Assembly: GCF_032854445.1 (NCBI RefSeq)
Contig: NW_027018163.1
Span: 1 to 64,000 of the forward strand
Origin: Liolophura sinensis
Taxonomy: Eukaryota; Mollusca; Polyplacophora; Chitonida; Chitonidae
Reading direction: 5' to 3'
DNA length: 64,000 bases
The notes below the pieces were generated by a model that searched no databases, was not told the origin of the DNA, and saw only the letters and a program-made list of their open reading frames with translations. Every line of letters begins with the position of its first letter. Position 1 is the first letter of the stretch. The position numbers were made by a program, and so were the translations under genes. Shown piece by piece: positions 1 to 10,992 of this stretch.

Positions 1-3000
1 GGCTACACTGTACTCTGTACAATCGCGACTGGTCATTACTATATTCAACTTTTGACTATAAGTTATGTGTCCTTCGGTAGCCCAGAAGACGTCAAATCTT
101 TGGGCTAAGCCCATTTAACTCACCCAGCAATTGCCTGACTTCTAAGTGCAAGACAATCTCAATGTCTTTATCTACGTGTAGAAAAAACCACACCATTTGT
201 ACATAAAAAAACACAAGGTACTTGATACAGTCTGCTGTCGAAAAGTACAACTAAACACTGGACCCACATTTATAAGGTGCCAAAAGATGTGGAATTGGGC
301 CAGGCATCGGCAGCTGTTAAAAATTGCAAATATCCCTGGTTTCCATGGAGTAAGAGCCGTTGCTGGGCACGTGATTATGACATAAAATTATCATTCAATT
401 GTCACTACAGCCAAAAGTATTGGTCGGAGAGCAACGCGGTTTGCACCATTCGATTTCTCGTCACAAAATACGTCGGATTAGCCTCTTACTAGTAGCAACT
501 GGAACAGTTTTTCCACTTTTTGCATTTTTGCTTCGTCTTTTTGTTAATTGAAATCGGCTACACTGTACTCTGTACAATCGCGACTGGTCATTACTATATT
601 CAACTTTTGACTATAAGTTATGTGTCCTTCGGTAGCCCAGAAGACCTGAAATCTTTGGGCTAAGCCCATTTAACTCACCAGCAATTTGCCTTACTTCTAA
701 GTGCAAGACAATCTCAATGTCTTTATCTACGTGTAGAAAAACCAGACCATTTGTACATAAAAAACACAAGGTACTTGATACAGTCTGCTGTGAAAAGTAC
801 AACTGAACACTAACCCACTTCAGTAAGGTGCCAAAAGATGCGGAATTGAGCCAGGCATCGGCAGCTGTTGAAAATTGCAAATTTCCCTGGTTTCCATGGA
901 GTAAAAGCCCGTTTGCTACGCACGTGATTATGACATAAATGATCATTCAATTGTTGCTACAGCCAAAAGTATTGGTTGGAGAGCAACGCGGTTTGCACCA
1001 TTCGATTTCTCGTCACAAAATACGTCGGATTAGCCTCTTACCAGCAGCACTGGAACAGTTTTTCCACTTTTGCAATTTTACCTGGTCTTTTTTGTTAATT
1101 GAAATCGGCTACACTGTACTCTGTACAATCGCGACTGGTCATTACTATATTCAACTTTTGACTATAAGTTATGTGCCCTTCGGTAGCCCAGAAGACGTCA
1201 AATCTATCGGCTAAGCCCATTCAACTCACCCAGCACTTGTCTTACTTTTAAGTCCAAGACAATCTCAATGTCTTTATCTACGTGTAGAAAAACCAGACCA
1301 TTTGTACATAAAAAACACAAGGTACTTGATACAGTCTGCTGTGAAAAGTACAACTAAACACTGACCCACATTATAAGGTGCCAAAAGATGTGAATTGGGC
1401 CAGGCATCGGCAGCTGTAAAAAATTGCAAATATCCCTGGTTTCCATGGAGTAAGAGCCGTTGCTGGGGCACGTGATTATGACATAAATTATCATTCAATT
1501 GTCACTACAGCCAAAAGTATTGGTCGGAGAGCAACGCGGTTTGCACCATTCGATTTCTCGTCACAAAATACGTCGGATTAGCCTCTACTAGTAGCACTGG
1601 AAACAGTTTTTCCACTTTTGCATTTTGCTTCGTCTTTTTGTTAATTGAAATCGGCTACACTGTACTCTGTACAATCGCGACTGGTCATTACTATATTCAA
1701 CTTTTGACTATAAGTTATGTGTCCTCGGTAGCCCAGAAGACCTGAAATCTTTGGGCTAAGCCCATTTAACTCACCCAGCAATTGCCTTACTTCTAAGTGC
1801 AAGACAATCTCAATGTCTTTATCTACGTGTAGAAAAACCAGACCATTTGTACATAAAAAAACACAAGGTACTTGATACAGTTCTGCTGTGAAAAGTACAA
1901 CTGAACACTAACCCACTTCAGTAAGGTGCCAAAAGATGCGGAATTGAGCCAGGCATCGGCAGCTGTTGAAAAATTGCAAATTTCCCTGGTTTCCATGGAG
2001 TAAAAAGCCGTTGCTACGCACGTGATTATGACATAAATGATCATTCAATTGTTGCTACAGCCAAAAGTATTGGTTGGAGAGCAACGCGGTTTGCACCATT
2101 CGATTTCTCGTCACAAATACGTCGGATTAGCCTCTTACCAGCAGCACTGGAACAGTTTTTCCACTTTTGCAATTTTACCTGGTCTTTTTGTTAATTGAAA
2201 TCGGCTACACTGTACTCTGTACAATCGGCGACTGGTCATTACTATATTCAACTTTTGACTATAAGTTATGTGCCCTTCGGTAGCCCAGAAGACGTCAAAT
2301 CTATCGGCTAAGCCCATTCAACTCACCCAGCAACTTGTCTTACTTTTAAGTCCAAGACAATCTCAATGTCTTTATCTACGTGTAGAAAAACCAGACCATT
2401 TGTACATAAAAAACACAAGGTACTTGATACAGTCTGCTGTGAAAAGTACAACTAAACACTGACCCACATTTATAAGGTGCCAAAAGATGTGGAATTGGGC
2501 CAGGCATCGGCAGCTGTTAAAAAATTGCAAATATCCCTGGTTTCCATGGAGTAAGAGCCGTTGCTGGGCACGTGATTTTGACATCAATAATCATTGATCT
2601 GTCGCTACAGCCAAAGTATTGGTCGGAGAGCAACGCGGATTGCACCATTCGATTTCTCGTCACAAAATACGTCGGATTAGCCTCTTACTAGTAGCACTGG
2701 AACAGTTTTCCACTTTTGGCATTTTTGCCTGATCTTTTTGTTAATTGAAATCGGCTACACTGTACTCTGTACAATCGCGACTGGTCATTACTATATTCAA
2801 CTTTTGGACTATAAGTTATGTGTCCCCTTCGGTAGCCAGAAGACCTGAAATCTTTGGGCTAAGCCCATTTAACTCACCCAGCAATTGCCTTACTTCTAAG
2901 TGCAAGACAATCTCAATGTCTTTATCTACGTGTAGAAAAACCACACCATTTGTACATAAAAAAAACACAAGGTACTTGATACAGTCTGCTGTAAAAAGTA

Positions 3001-4402
3001 CAACTAAACACTGACCCACATTTTTAAGGTGCCAAAAGATGCAGAATTGGGGACAGGCATCGGCAGCTGTTGAAAACTGCAAATATCCCTGGTTTCCATG
3101 GAGTAAGAGCCGTTGCTGGCACGTGATTATGACATCAATGATCAATCAATTGTCGCTACAGCCAAAGTATTGGTCGGAGAGCAACGCGGGTTTGCACCAT
3201 TTGATTTGTCGTCACAAAATACGTCGGATTAGGCTCTTACCAGCAGCACTGGAACAGTTTGTCCACTTTTGCATTTTTGCCTGGTCTTTTTGTTAATTGA
3301 AATCGGCTACACTGTACTCTGTACAATCGCGACTGGTCATTACTATATTCAACTTTTGACTATAAGTTATGTGCCCTTCGGTAGCCCAGAAGACCTGAAA
3401 TCTTTGGGCTAAGCCCATTTAACTCACCCAGCAATTGCCTTACTTCTAAGTGCAAGACAATCTCAATGTCTTTATCTACGTGTAGAAAAACCAGACCATT
3501 TGTACATAAAAAACACAAGGTACTTGATACAGTCTGCTGTAAAAAGTACAACTGAACACTGACCCACTTCAGTAAGGTGCCAAAAGATGCGGAATTGAGC
3601 CAGGCATCGGCAGCTGTTGAAAAATTGCAAATTTCCCTGGTTTCCATGCAGTAAGAGCCGTTGCTGGGCACGTGATTATGACATCAATGATCATTCAATT
3701 GTCACTACAGCCAAAAGTATTGGTCGGAGAGCAACGCGGTTTGCACCATTCGATTTCTCGTCACAAAATACGTCGGATTAGCCTCTACCAGCAGCACTGG
3801 AACAGTTTTTCCACTTTTGCATTTTTACCTGGTCTTTTTGTGAATTGAAATCGGCTACACTGTACTCTGTACAATCGCGACTGGTCATTACTATATTCAA
3901 CTTTTTGACTATAAGTTATGTGCCTTTCGGTAGCCCAGAAGACGTCAAATCTATCGGCTAAGCCCCATTCAACTCACCCAGCAATTGTCTTACTTTTAAG
4001 TCCAAGACAATCTCAATGTCTTTATCTACGTGTAGAAAAACCACACCATTTGTACATAAAAACACAAGGTACTTAATACAGTCTGCTGTGAAAAGTACAA
4101 CTGAACACTGACCCACATTTATAAGGTGCCAAAAGATGCGGAATTGAGCCAGGCATCGGCAGTTGTTGAAAAATTGCCAATTTCCCTGGTTTCCATGGAG
4201 TAAGAGCCGTTGCTACGCACGTGATTATGACATAAATGATCATTCAATTGTCGCTACAGCCAAAAGTATTGGTCGGAGAGCAACGCGGATTGCACCATTC
4301 GATTTCTCGTCACAAAATACGTCGGATTAGACTCTTACTAGTAGCACTGGAACAGTTTTTCCACTTTTGCATTTTTGCCTGGTCTTTTTGTTAATTGAAA
4401 TC
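1..4402 (+). repeat. HOR copy 1: eight-monomer unit a b c|a b c d e f
   Basis: Eight monomers start at 1, 556, 1107, 1653, 2203, 2753, 3305 and 3853. Each matches the monomer eight positions later (4403 to 8248) in type and in nearly all diagnostic bases, so this is one copy of a roughly 4.4-kb HOR. Monomer lengths scatter here (555, 551, 546, 550, 550, 552, 548, 550). Their partners in the next copy are 548-550. Most differences are one-base insertions or losses, often in homopolymers, for example an extra G in CTGGACCC near 259 and an extra A in GTAGCAACTGG near 500. That pattern fits an imperfect consensus at least as well as real divergence. Confidence 0.93.
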
Positions 4403-5501
4403 GGCTACACTGTACTCTGTACAATCGCGACTGGTCATTACTATATTCAACTTTTGACTATAAGTTATGTGTCCTTCGGTAGCCCAGAAGACGTCAAATC
4501 TTTGGGCTAAGCCCATTTAACTCACCCAGCAATTGCCTGACTTCTAAGTGCAAGACAATCTCAATGTCTTTATCTACGTGTAGAAAAACCACACCATTTG
4601 TACATAAAAAAACACAAGGTACTTGATACAGTCTGCTGTAAAAAGTACAACTAAACACTGACCCACATTTATAAGGTGCCAAAAGATGTGGAATTGGGCC
4701 AGGCATCGGCAGCTGTTAAAAAATTGCAAATATCCCTGGTTTCCATGGAGTAAGAGCCGTTGCTGGGCACGTGATTATGACATAAATTATCATTCAATTG
4801 TCACTACAGCCAAAAGTATTGGTCGGAGAGCAACGCGGTTTGCACCATTCGATTTCTCGTCACAAAATACGTCGGATTAGACTCTTACTAGTAGCACTGG
4901 AACAGTTTTTCCACTTTTGCATTTTTGCTTCGTCTTTTTGTTAATTGAAATCGGCTACACTGTACTCTGTACAATCGCGACTGGTCATTACTATATTCAA
5001 CTTTTGACTATAAGTTATGTGTCCTTCGGTAGCCCAGAAGACCTGAAATCTTTGGGCTAAGCCCATTTAACTCACCCAGCAATTGCCTTACTTCTAAGTG
5101 CAAGACAATCTCAATGTCTTTATCTACGTGTAGAAAAACCAGACCATTTGTACATAAAAAACACAAGGTACTTGATACAGTCTGCTGTGAAAAGTACAAC
5201 TGAACACTAACCCACTTCAGTAAGGTGCCAAAAGATGCGGAATTGAGCCAGGCATCGGCAGCTGTTGAAAAATTGCAAATTTCCCTGGTTTCCATGGAGT
5301 AAAAGCCGTTGCTACGCACGTGATTATGACATAAATGATCATTCAATTGTTGCTACAGCCAAAAGTATTGGTTGGAGAGCAACGCGGTTTGCACCATTCG
5401 ATTTCTCGTCACAAAATACGTCGGATTAGCCTCTTACCAGCAGCACTGGAACAGTTTTTCCACTTTTGCAATTTTACCTGGTCTTTTTGTTAATTGAAAT
5501 C

Positions 5502-6050
5502 GGCTACACTGTACTCTGTACAATCGCGACTGGTCATTACTATATTCAACTTTTGACTATAAGTTATGTGCCCTTCGGTAGCCCAGAAGACGTCAAATCT
5601 ATCGGCTAAGCCCATTCAACTCACCCAGCACTTGTCTTACTTTTAAGTCCAAGACAATCTCAATGTCTTTATCTACGTGTAGAAAAACCAGACCATTTGT
5701 ACATAAAAAACACAAGGTACTTGATACAGTCTGCTGTGAAAAGTACAACTAAACACTGACCCACATTTATAAGGTGCCAAAAGATGTGGAATTGGGCCAG
5801 GCATCGGCAGCTGTTAAAAAATTGCAAATATCCCTGGTTTCCATGGAGTAAGAGCCGTTGCTGGGCACGTGATTATGACATAAATTATCATTCAATTGTC
5901 ACTACAGCCAAAAGTATTGGTCGGAGAGCAACGCGGTTTGCACCATTCGATTTCTCGTCACAAAATACGTCGGATTAGCCTCTTACTAGTAGCACTGGAA
6001 CAGTTTTTCCACTTTTGCATTTTTGCTTCGTCTTTTTGTTAATTGAAATC
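5502..6050 (+). repeat. Chimeric monomer c|a
   Basis: The first part carries type c markers (ATCTATCGG, CAGCACTTGTCTTAC, ACCAGACC to 5691, the six-A run at 5704-5710). From 5881 it carries type a markers (CATAAATTATC, TTGTCACTAC, GCGGTTTGC, TTGCTTCGTC). Types c and a are identical between those points, so the switch lies in 5711-5880. The same chimera is at 1107 and 13189. It sits at the start of the two-monomer insertion that turns the six-monomer HOR into the eight-monomer form. Confidence 0.9.
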
Positions 6051-7706
6051 GGCTACACTGTACTCTGTACAATCGCGACTGGTCATTACTATATTCAACT
6101 TTTGACTATAAGTTATGTGTCCTTCGGTAGCCCAGAAGACCTGAAATCTTTGGGCTAAGCCCATTTAACTCACCCAGCAATTGCCCTTACTTCTAAGTGC
6201 AAGACAATCTCAATGTCTTTATCTACGTGTAGAAAAACCAGACCATTTGTACATAAAAAACACAAGGTACTTGATACAGTCTGCTGTGAAAAGTACAACT
6301 GAACACTAACCCACTTCAGTAAGGTGCCAAAAGATGCGGAATTGAGCCAGGCATCGGCAGCTGTTGAAAAATTGCAAATTTCCCTGGTTTCCATGGAGTA
6401 AAAGCCGTTGCTACGCACGTGATTATGACATAAATGATCATTCAATTGTTGCTACAGCCAAAAGTATTGGTTGGAGAGCAACGCGGTTTGCACCATTCGA
6501 TTTCTCGTCACAAAATACGTCGGATTAGCCTCTTACCAGCAGCACTGGAACAGTTTTTCCACTTTTGCAATTTTACCTGGTCTTTTTGTTAATTGAAATC
6601 GGCTACACTGTACTCTGTACAATCGCGACTGGTCATTACTATATTCAACTTTTGACTATAAGTTATGTGCCCTTCGGTAGCCCAGAAGACGTCAAATCTA
6701 TCGGCTAAGCCCATTCAACTCAACCAGCACTTGTCTTACTTTTAAGTCCAAGACAATCTCAATGTCTTTATCTACGTGTAGAAAAACCAGACCATTTGTA
6801 CATAAAAAACACAAGGTACTTGATACAGTCTGCTGTGAAAAGTACAACTAAACACTGACCCACATTTATAAGGTGCCAAAAGATGTGGAATTGGGCCAGG
6901 CATCGGCAGCTGTTAAAAAATTGCAAATATCCCTGGTTTCCATGGAGTAAGAGCCGTTGCTGGGCACGTGATTATGACATCAATAATCATTGATCTGTCG
7001 CTACAGCCAAAAGTATTGGTCGGAGAGCAACGCGGATTGCACCATTCGATTTCTCGTCACAAAATACGTCGGATTAGCCTCTTACTAGTAGCACTGGAAC
7101 AGTTTTTCCACTTTTGCATTTTTGCCTGATCTTTTTGTTAATTGAAATCGGCTACACTGTACTCTGTACAATCGCGACTGGTCATTACTATATTCAACTT
7201 TTGACTATAAGTTATGTGTCCTTCGGTAGCCCAGAAGACCTGAAATCTTTGGGCTAAGCCCATTTAACTCACCCAGCAATTGCCTTACTTCTAAGTGCAA
7301 GACAATCTCAATGTCTTTATCTACGTGTAGAAAAACCAGACCATTTGTACATAAAAAACACAAGGTACTTGATACAGTCTGCTGTAAAAAGTACAACTAA
7401 ACACTGACCCACATTTTTAAGGTGCCAAAAGATGCAGAATTGGGACAGGCATCGGCAGCTGTTGAAAAACTGCAAATATCCCTGGTTTCCATGGAGTAAG
7501 AGCCGTTGCTGGGCACGTGATTATGACATCAATGATCAATCAATTGTCGCTACAGCCAAAAGTATTGGTCGGAGAGCAACGCGGTTTGCACCATTTGATT
7601 TGTCGTCACAAAATACGTCGGATTAGGCTCTTACCAGCAGCACTGGAACAGTTTGTCCACTTTTGCATTTTTGCCTGGTCTTTTTGTTAATTGAAATCGG
7701 CTACAC

Positions 7707-7719
7707 TGTACTCTGTACA
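7707..7719 (+). other. Dyad TGTAC-TCT-GTACA at monomer start (example copy)
   Basis: Perfect five-base arms flank a three-base centre. It recurs in almost all monomers. Exceptions include GTACCCTGTAC at 38990 and 41188, and CACTGCACTCTGTACA in the AAACCGG-class monomers, where the left arm is lost. Confidence 0.85.
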
Positions 7720-7798
7720 ATCGCGACTGGTCATTACTATATTCAACTTTTGACTATAAGTTATGTGCCCTTCGGTAGCCCAGAAGACCTGAAATCTT

Positions 7799-7811
7799 TG
7801 GGCTAAGCCCA
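7799..7811 (+). other. Dyad TGGGCT-A-AGCCCA (example copy)
   Basis: Six-base perfect arms around a single A. This lies in a variable block. Monomers with ATCTATCGGCTAAGCCC or GGGCCAAGCCC keep only part of the symmetry. Confidence 0.85.
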
Positions 7812-7847
7812 TTTAACTCACCCAGCAATTGCCTTACTTCTAAGTGC

Positions 7848-7880
7848 AAGACAATCTCAATGTCTTTATCTACGTGTAGA
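7848..7880 (+). other. Paired dyads AAGACA...TGTCTT and TCTAC-GT-GTAGA (example copy)
   Basis: AAGACA (7848-7853) and TGTCTT (7861-7866) are six-base inverted arms. Three bases later, TCTAC (7869-7873) and GTAGA (7876-7880) form a second dyad. Both sit in one of the most constant blocks of the monomer. Confidence 0.8.
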
Positions 7881-7913
7881 AAAACCAGACCATTTGTACA
7901 TAAAAAACACAAG

Positions 7914-7943
7914 GTACTTGATACAGTCTGCTGTAAAAAGTAC
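7914..7943 (+). other. Conserved two-tier hairpin (example copy)
   Basis: GTACTT (7914-7919) pairs with AAGTAC (7938-7943) and TACAG (7922-7926) pairs with CTGTA (7931-7935), with a TCTG loop and a 2x2 internal loop. Eleven of 15 positions per arm pair. The element is present at the same offset in nearly every monomer. Copies with CTGTGAAAAG keep four inner pairs instead of five. It is broken in the monomer at 36256, loses an arm at 42835, and is one A shorter in most of the deleted subfamily. No function can be assigned. Confidence 0.8.
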
Positions 7944-8062
7944 AACTGAACACTGACCCACTTCAGTAAGGTGCCAAAAGATGCGGAATTGAGCCAGGCA
8001 TCGGCAGCTGTTGAAAAATTGCAAATTTCCCTGGTTTCCATGCAGTAAGAGCCGTTGCTGGG

Positions 8063-8089
8063 CACGTGATTATGACATCAATGATCATT
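8063..8089 (+). other. CACGTG and AATGATCATT palindromes (example copy)
   Basis: CACGTG (8063-8068) is kept in almost all monomers, with ACATGA at 38442 and 40640 and GCATGTG at 52135 as exceptions. The perfect 10-bp palindrome AATGATCATT (8080-8089) is present in the types with GATCATTC, and altered in AATTATC, AATAATC and GATCAATC types. CAGCTG lies about 55 bases to the left (8005-8010). Confidence 0.82.
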
Positions 8090-8376
8090 CAATTGTCACT
8101 ACAGCCAAAAGTATTGGTCGGAGAGCAACGCGGTTTGCACCATTCGATTTCTCGTCACAAAATACGTCGGATTAGCCTCTTACCAGCAGCACTGGAACAG
8201 TTTTTCCACTTTTGCATTTTTACCTGGTCTTTTTGTGAATTGAAATCGGCTACACTGTACTCTGTACAATCGCGACTGGTCATTACTATATTCAACTTTT
8301 GACTATAAGTTATGTGCCCTTCGGTAGCCCAGAAGACGTCAAATCTATCGGCTAAGCCCATTCAACTCACCCAGCA

Positions 8377-8404
8377 ATTGTCTTACTTTTAAGTCCAAGA
8401 CAAT
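8377..8404 (+). other. 28-nt inverted repeat in c/f-type monomers (example copy)
   Basis: ATTGTCTT (8377-8384) is the reverse complement of AAGACAAT (8397-8404). The intervening ACTTTTAAGT is itself self-complementary, leaving CC unpaired. The left arm exists only in monomers with TTGTCTTAC. Those with TTGCCTTAC carry a mismatch. AAGACA is also an arm of the dyad further right, so the two structures compete. Confidence 0.8.
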
Positions 8405-8795
8405 CTCAATGTCTTTATCTACGTGTAGAAAAACCACACCATTTGTACATAAAAACACAAGGTACTTAATACAGTCTGCTGTGAAAAGTACAACTGAACA
8501 CTGACCCACATTTATAAGGTGCCAAAAGATGCGGAATTGAGCCAGGCATCGGCAGTTGTTGAAAAATTGCCAATTTCCCTGGTTTCCATGGAGTAAGAGC
8601 CGTTGCTACGCACGTGATTATGACATAAATGATCATTCAATTGTCGCTACAGCCAAAAGTATTGGTCGGAGAGCAACGCGGATTGCACCATTCGATTTCT
8701 CGTCACAAAATACGTCGGATTAGACTCTTACTAGTAGCACTGGAACAGTTTTTCCACTTTTGCATTTTTGCCTGGTCTTTTTGTTAATTGAAATC

Positions 8796-9345
8796 GGCTA
8801 CACTGTACTCTGTACAATCGCGACTGGTCATTACTATATTCAACTTTTGACTATAAGTTATGTGTCCTTCGGTAGCCCAGAAGACGTCAAATCTTTGGGC
8901 TAAGCCCATTTAACTCACCCAGCAATTGCCTGACTTCTAAGTGCAAGACAATCTCAATGTCTTTATCTACGTGTAGAAAAACCACACCATTTGTACATAA
9001 AAAAACACAAGGTACTTGATACAGTCTGCTGTGAAAAGTACAACTAAACACTGACCCACATTTATAAGGTGCCAAAAGATGTGGAATTGGGCCAGGCATC
9101 GGCAGCTGTTAAAAAATTGCAAATATCCCTGGTTTCCATGGAGTAAGAGCCGTTGCTGGGCACGTGATTATGACATAAATTATCATTCAATTGTCACTAC
9201 AGCCAAAAGTATTGGTCGGAGAGCAACGCGGTTTGCACCATTCGATTTCTCGTCACAAAATACGTCGGATTAGCCTCTTACTAGTAGCACTGGAACAGTT
9301 TTTCCACTTTTGCATTTTTGCTTCGTCTTTTTGTTAATTGAAATC
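8796..9345 (+). repeat. Monomer type a (reference copy)
   Basis: Diagnostic bases: GACGTC followed by ATCTTTGGG, GCCTGACTTC, ACCACACC, a run of seven A in the ACATAAAAAAACAC block, CTAAACACTGACCC, GATGTGGAATTGGGCC, CATAAATTATCATTC, GCGGTTTGC, CTTACTAGTAGC and a TTGCTTCGTC tail. Other type a copies start at 1, 4403, 12090 and 23066. The second half also appears in chimeric monomers at 1107, 5502, 13189, 15933 and 19224. Confidence 0.9.
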
Positions 9346-9894
9346 GGCTACACTGTACTCTGTACAATCGCGACTGGTCATTACTATATTCAACTTTTGA
9401 CTATAAGTTATGTGTCCTTCGGTAGCCCAGAAGACCTGAAATCTTTGGGCTAAGCCCATTTAACTCACCCAGCAATTGCCTTACTTCTAAGTGCAAGACA
9501 ATCTCAATGTCTTTATCTACGTGTAGAAAAACCAGACCATTTGTACATAAAAAACACAAGGTACTTGATACAGTCTGCTGTGAAAAGTACAACTGAACAC
9601 TAACCCACTTCAGTAAGGTGCCAAAAGATGCGGAATTGAGCCAGGCATCGGCAGCTGTTGAAAAATTGCAAATTTCCCTGGTTTCCATGGAGTAAAAGCC
9701 GTTGCTACGCACGTGATTATGACATAAATGATCATTCAATTGTTGCTACAGCCAAAAGTATTGGTTGGAGAGCAACGCGGTTTGCACCATTCGATTTCTC
9801 GTCACAAAATACGTCGGATTAGCCTCTTACCAGCAGCACTGGAACAGTTTTTCCACTTTTGCAATTTTACCTGGTCTTTTTGTTAATTGAAATC
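9346..9894 (+). repeat. Monomer type b (reference copy)
   Basis: Diagnostic bases: GACCTG, GCCTTACTTC, ACCAGACC, CTGAACACTAACCC, CACTTCAGTAAGG, GATGCGGAATTGAGCC, GTAAAAGCC, GCTACGCACG, AATTGTTGCTAC, GGTTGGAGAG and GCAATTTTACC. Other copies start at 556, 1653, 4953, 6051, 12640 and 13738. A related form, b2, carries GACGTC, GGGCCAAGCCC or CGGCCAAGCCC, and the TACGTGAAAAAC allele. It starts at 16479, 19773, 23616 and 28008. Confidence 0.9.
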
Positions 9895-10443
9895 GGCTAC
9901 ACTGTACTCTGTACAATCGCGACTGGTCATTACTATATTCAACTTTTGACTATAAGTTATGTGCCCTTCGGTAGCCCAGAAGACGTCAAATCTATCGGCT
10001 AAGCCCATTCAACTCACCCAGCACTTGTCTTACTTTTAAGTCCAAGACAATCTCAATGTCTTTATCTACGTGTAGAAAAACCAGACCATTTGTACATAAA
10101 AAACACAAGGTACTTGATACAGTCTGCTGTGAAAAGTACAACTAAACACTGACCCACATTTATAAGGTGCCAAAAGATGTGGAATTGGGCCAGGCATCGG
10201 CAGCTGTTAAAAAATTGCAAATATCCCTGGTTTCCATGGAGTAAGAGCCGTTGCTGGGCACGTGATTATGACATCAATAATCATTGATCTGTCGCTACAG
10301 CCAAAAGTATTGGTCGGAGAGCAACGCGGATTGCACCATTCGATTTCTCGTCACAAAATACGTCGGATTAGCCTCTTACTAGTAGCACTGGAACAGTTTT
10401 TCCACTTTTGCATTTTTGCCTGATCTTTTTGTTAATTGAAATC
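9895..10443 (+). repeat. Monomer type c (reference copy)
   Basis: Diagnostic bases: GACGTC with ATCTATCGG, CATTCAACTC, CAGCACTTGTCTTAC, TTTTAAGTCC, ACCAGACC, CTAAACACTGACCC, GATGTGG, CATCAATAATCATTGATCTG, GCGGATTGC and TTGCCTGATC. From the constant block after ACAC through GACAT it is identical to type a over about 170 bases, which makes that stretch a likely site for pairing with type a. Other copies start at 2203, 6601 and 14286, with near relatives at 17028, 20322, 24165, 28557 and 34046. Confidence 0.9.
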
Positions 10444-10992
10444 GGCTACACTGTACTCTGTACAATCGCGACTGGTCATTACTATATTCAACTTTTGACT
10501 ATAAGTTATGTGTCCTTCGGTAGCCCAGAAGACCTGAAATCTTTGGGCTAAGCCCATTTAACTCACCCAGCAATTGCCTTACTTCTAAGTGCAAGACAAT
10601 CTCAATGTCTTTATCTACGTGTAGAAAAACCAGACCATTTGTACATAAAAAACACAAGGTACTTGATACAGTCTGCTGTAAAAAGTACAACTAAACACTG
10701 ACCCACATTTTTAAGGTGCCAAAAGATGCAGAATTGGGACAGGCATCGGCAGCTGTTGAAAAACTGCAAATATCCCTGGTTTCCATGGAGTAAGAGCCGT
10801 TGCTGGGCACGTGATTATGACATCAATGATCAATCAATTGTCGCTACAGCCAAAAGTATTGGTCGGAGAGCAACGCGGTTTGCACCATTTGATTTGTCGT
10901 CACAAAATACGTCGGATTAGGCTCTTACCAGCAGCACTGGAACAGTTTGTCCACTTTTGCATTTTTGCCTGGTCTTTTTGTTAATTGAAATC
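10444..10992 (+). repeat. Monomer type d (reference copy)
   Basis: Diagnostic bases: GACCTG, ACCAGACC, CTGTAAAAAG, ACATTTTTAAGG, GATGCAGAATTGGGAC, GAAAAACTGC, GATCAATCAATTG, CACCATTTGATTTG, GGCTCTTACCAGC and CAGTTTGTCC. Other copies start at 2753, 7150 and 14835. The d2 form (GGGCC instead of GGGAC) starts at 17577, 20871, 24714, 29106 and 34596, usually with GGCTAAACTG at its start. Confidence 0.9.

Larger units (their letters stand above)
4403..8795 (+). repeat. HOR copy 2: eight-monomer unit a b c|a b c d e f
   Basis: Monomers start at 4403, 4953, 5502, 6051, 6601, 7150, 7699 and 8248, with lengths 548-550. The order is a, b, a chimeric c|a monomer, b again, c, d, e, f. Compared with the six-monomer unit that follows, the extra two monomers are the chimera at 5502 and one b copy. 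This is the cleanest copy of the long form and serves as the reference for the eight-monomer HOR. Confidence 0.94.

Noticed and set aside
7776-7786. RNA polymerase III A-box-like TAGCCCAGAAG, with TTCGATTTC downstream as a B box
   Set aside because: The A-box pattern fits loosely (TAGCTCAG in some monomers looks tRNA-like). However, the B-box candidate is weak, lies about 360 bases away, and no tRNA cloverleaf forms. A tRNA or SINE origin is not supported.
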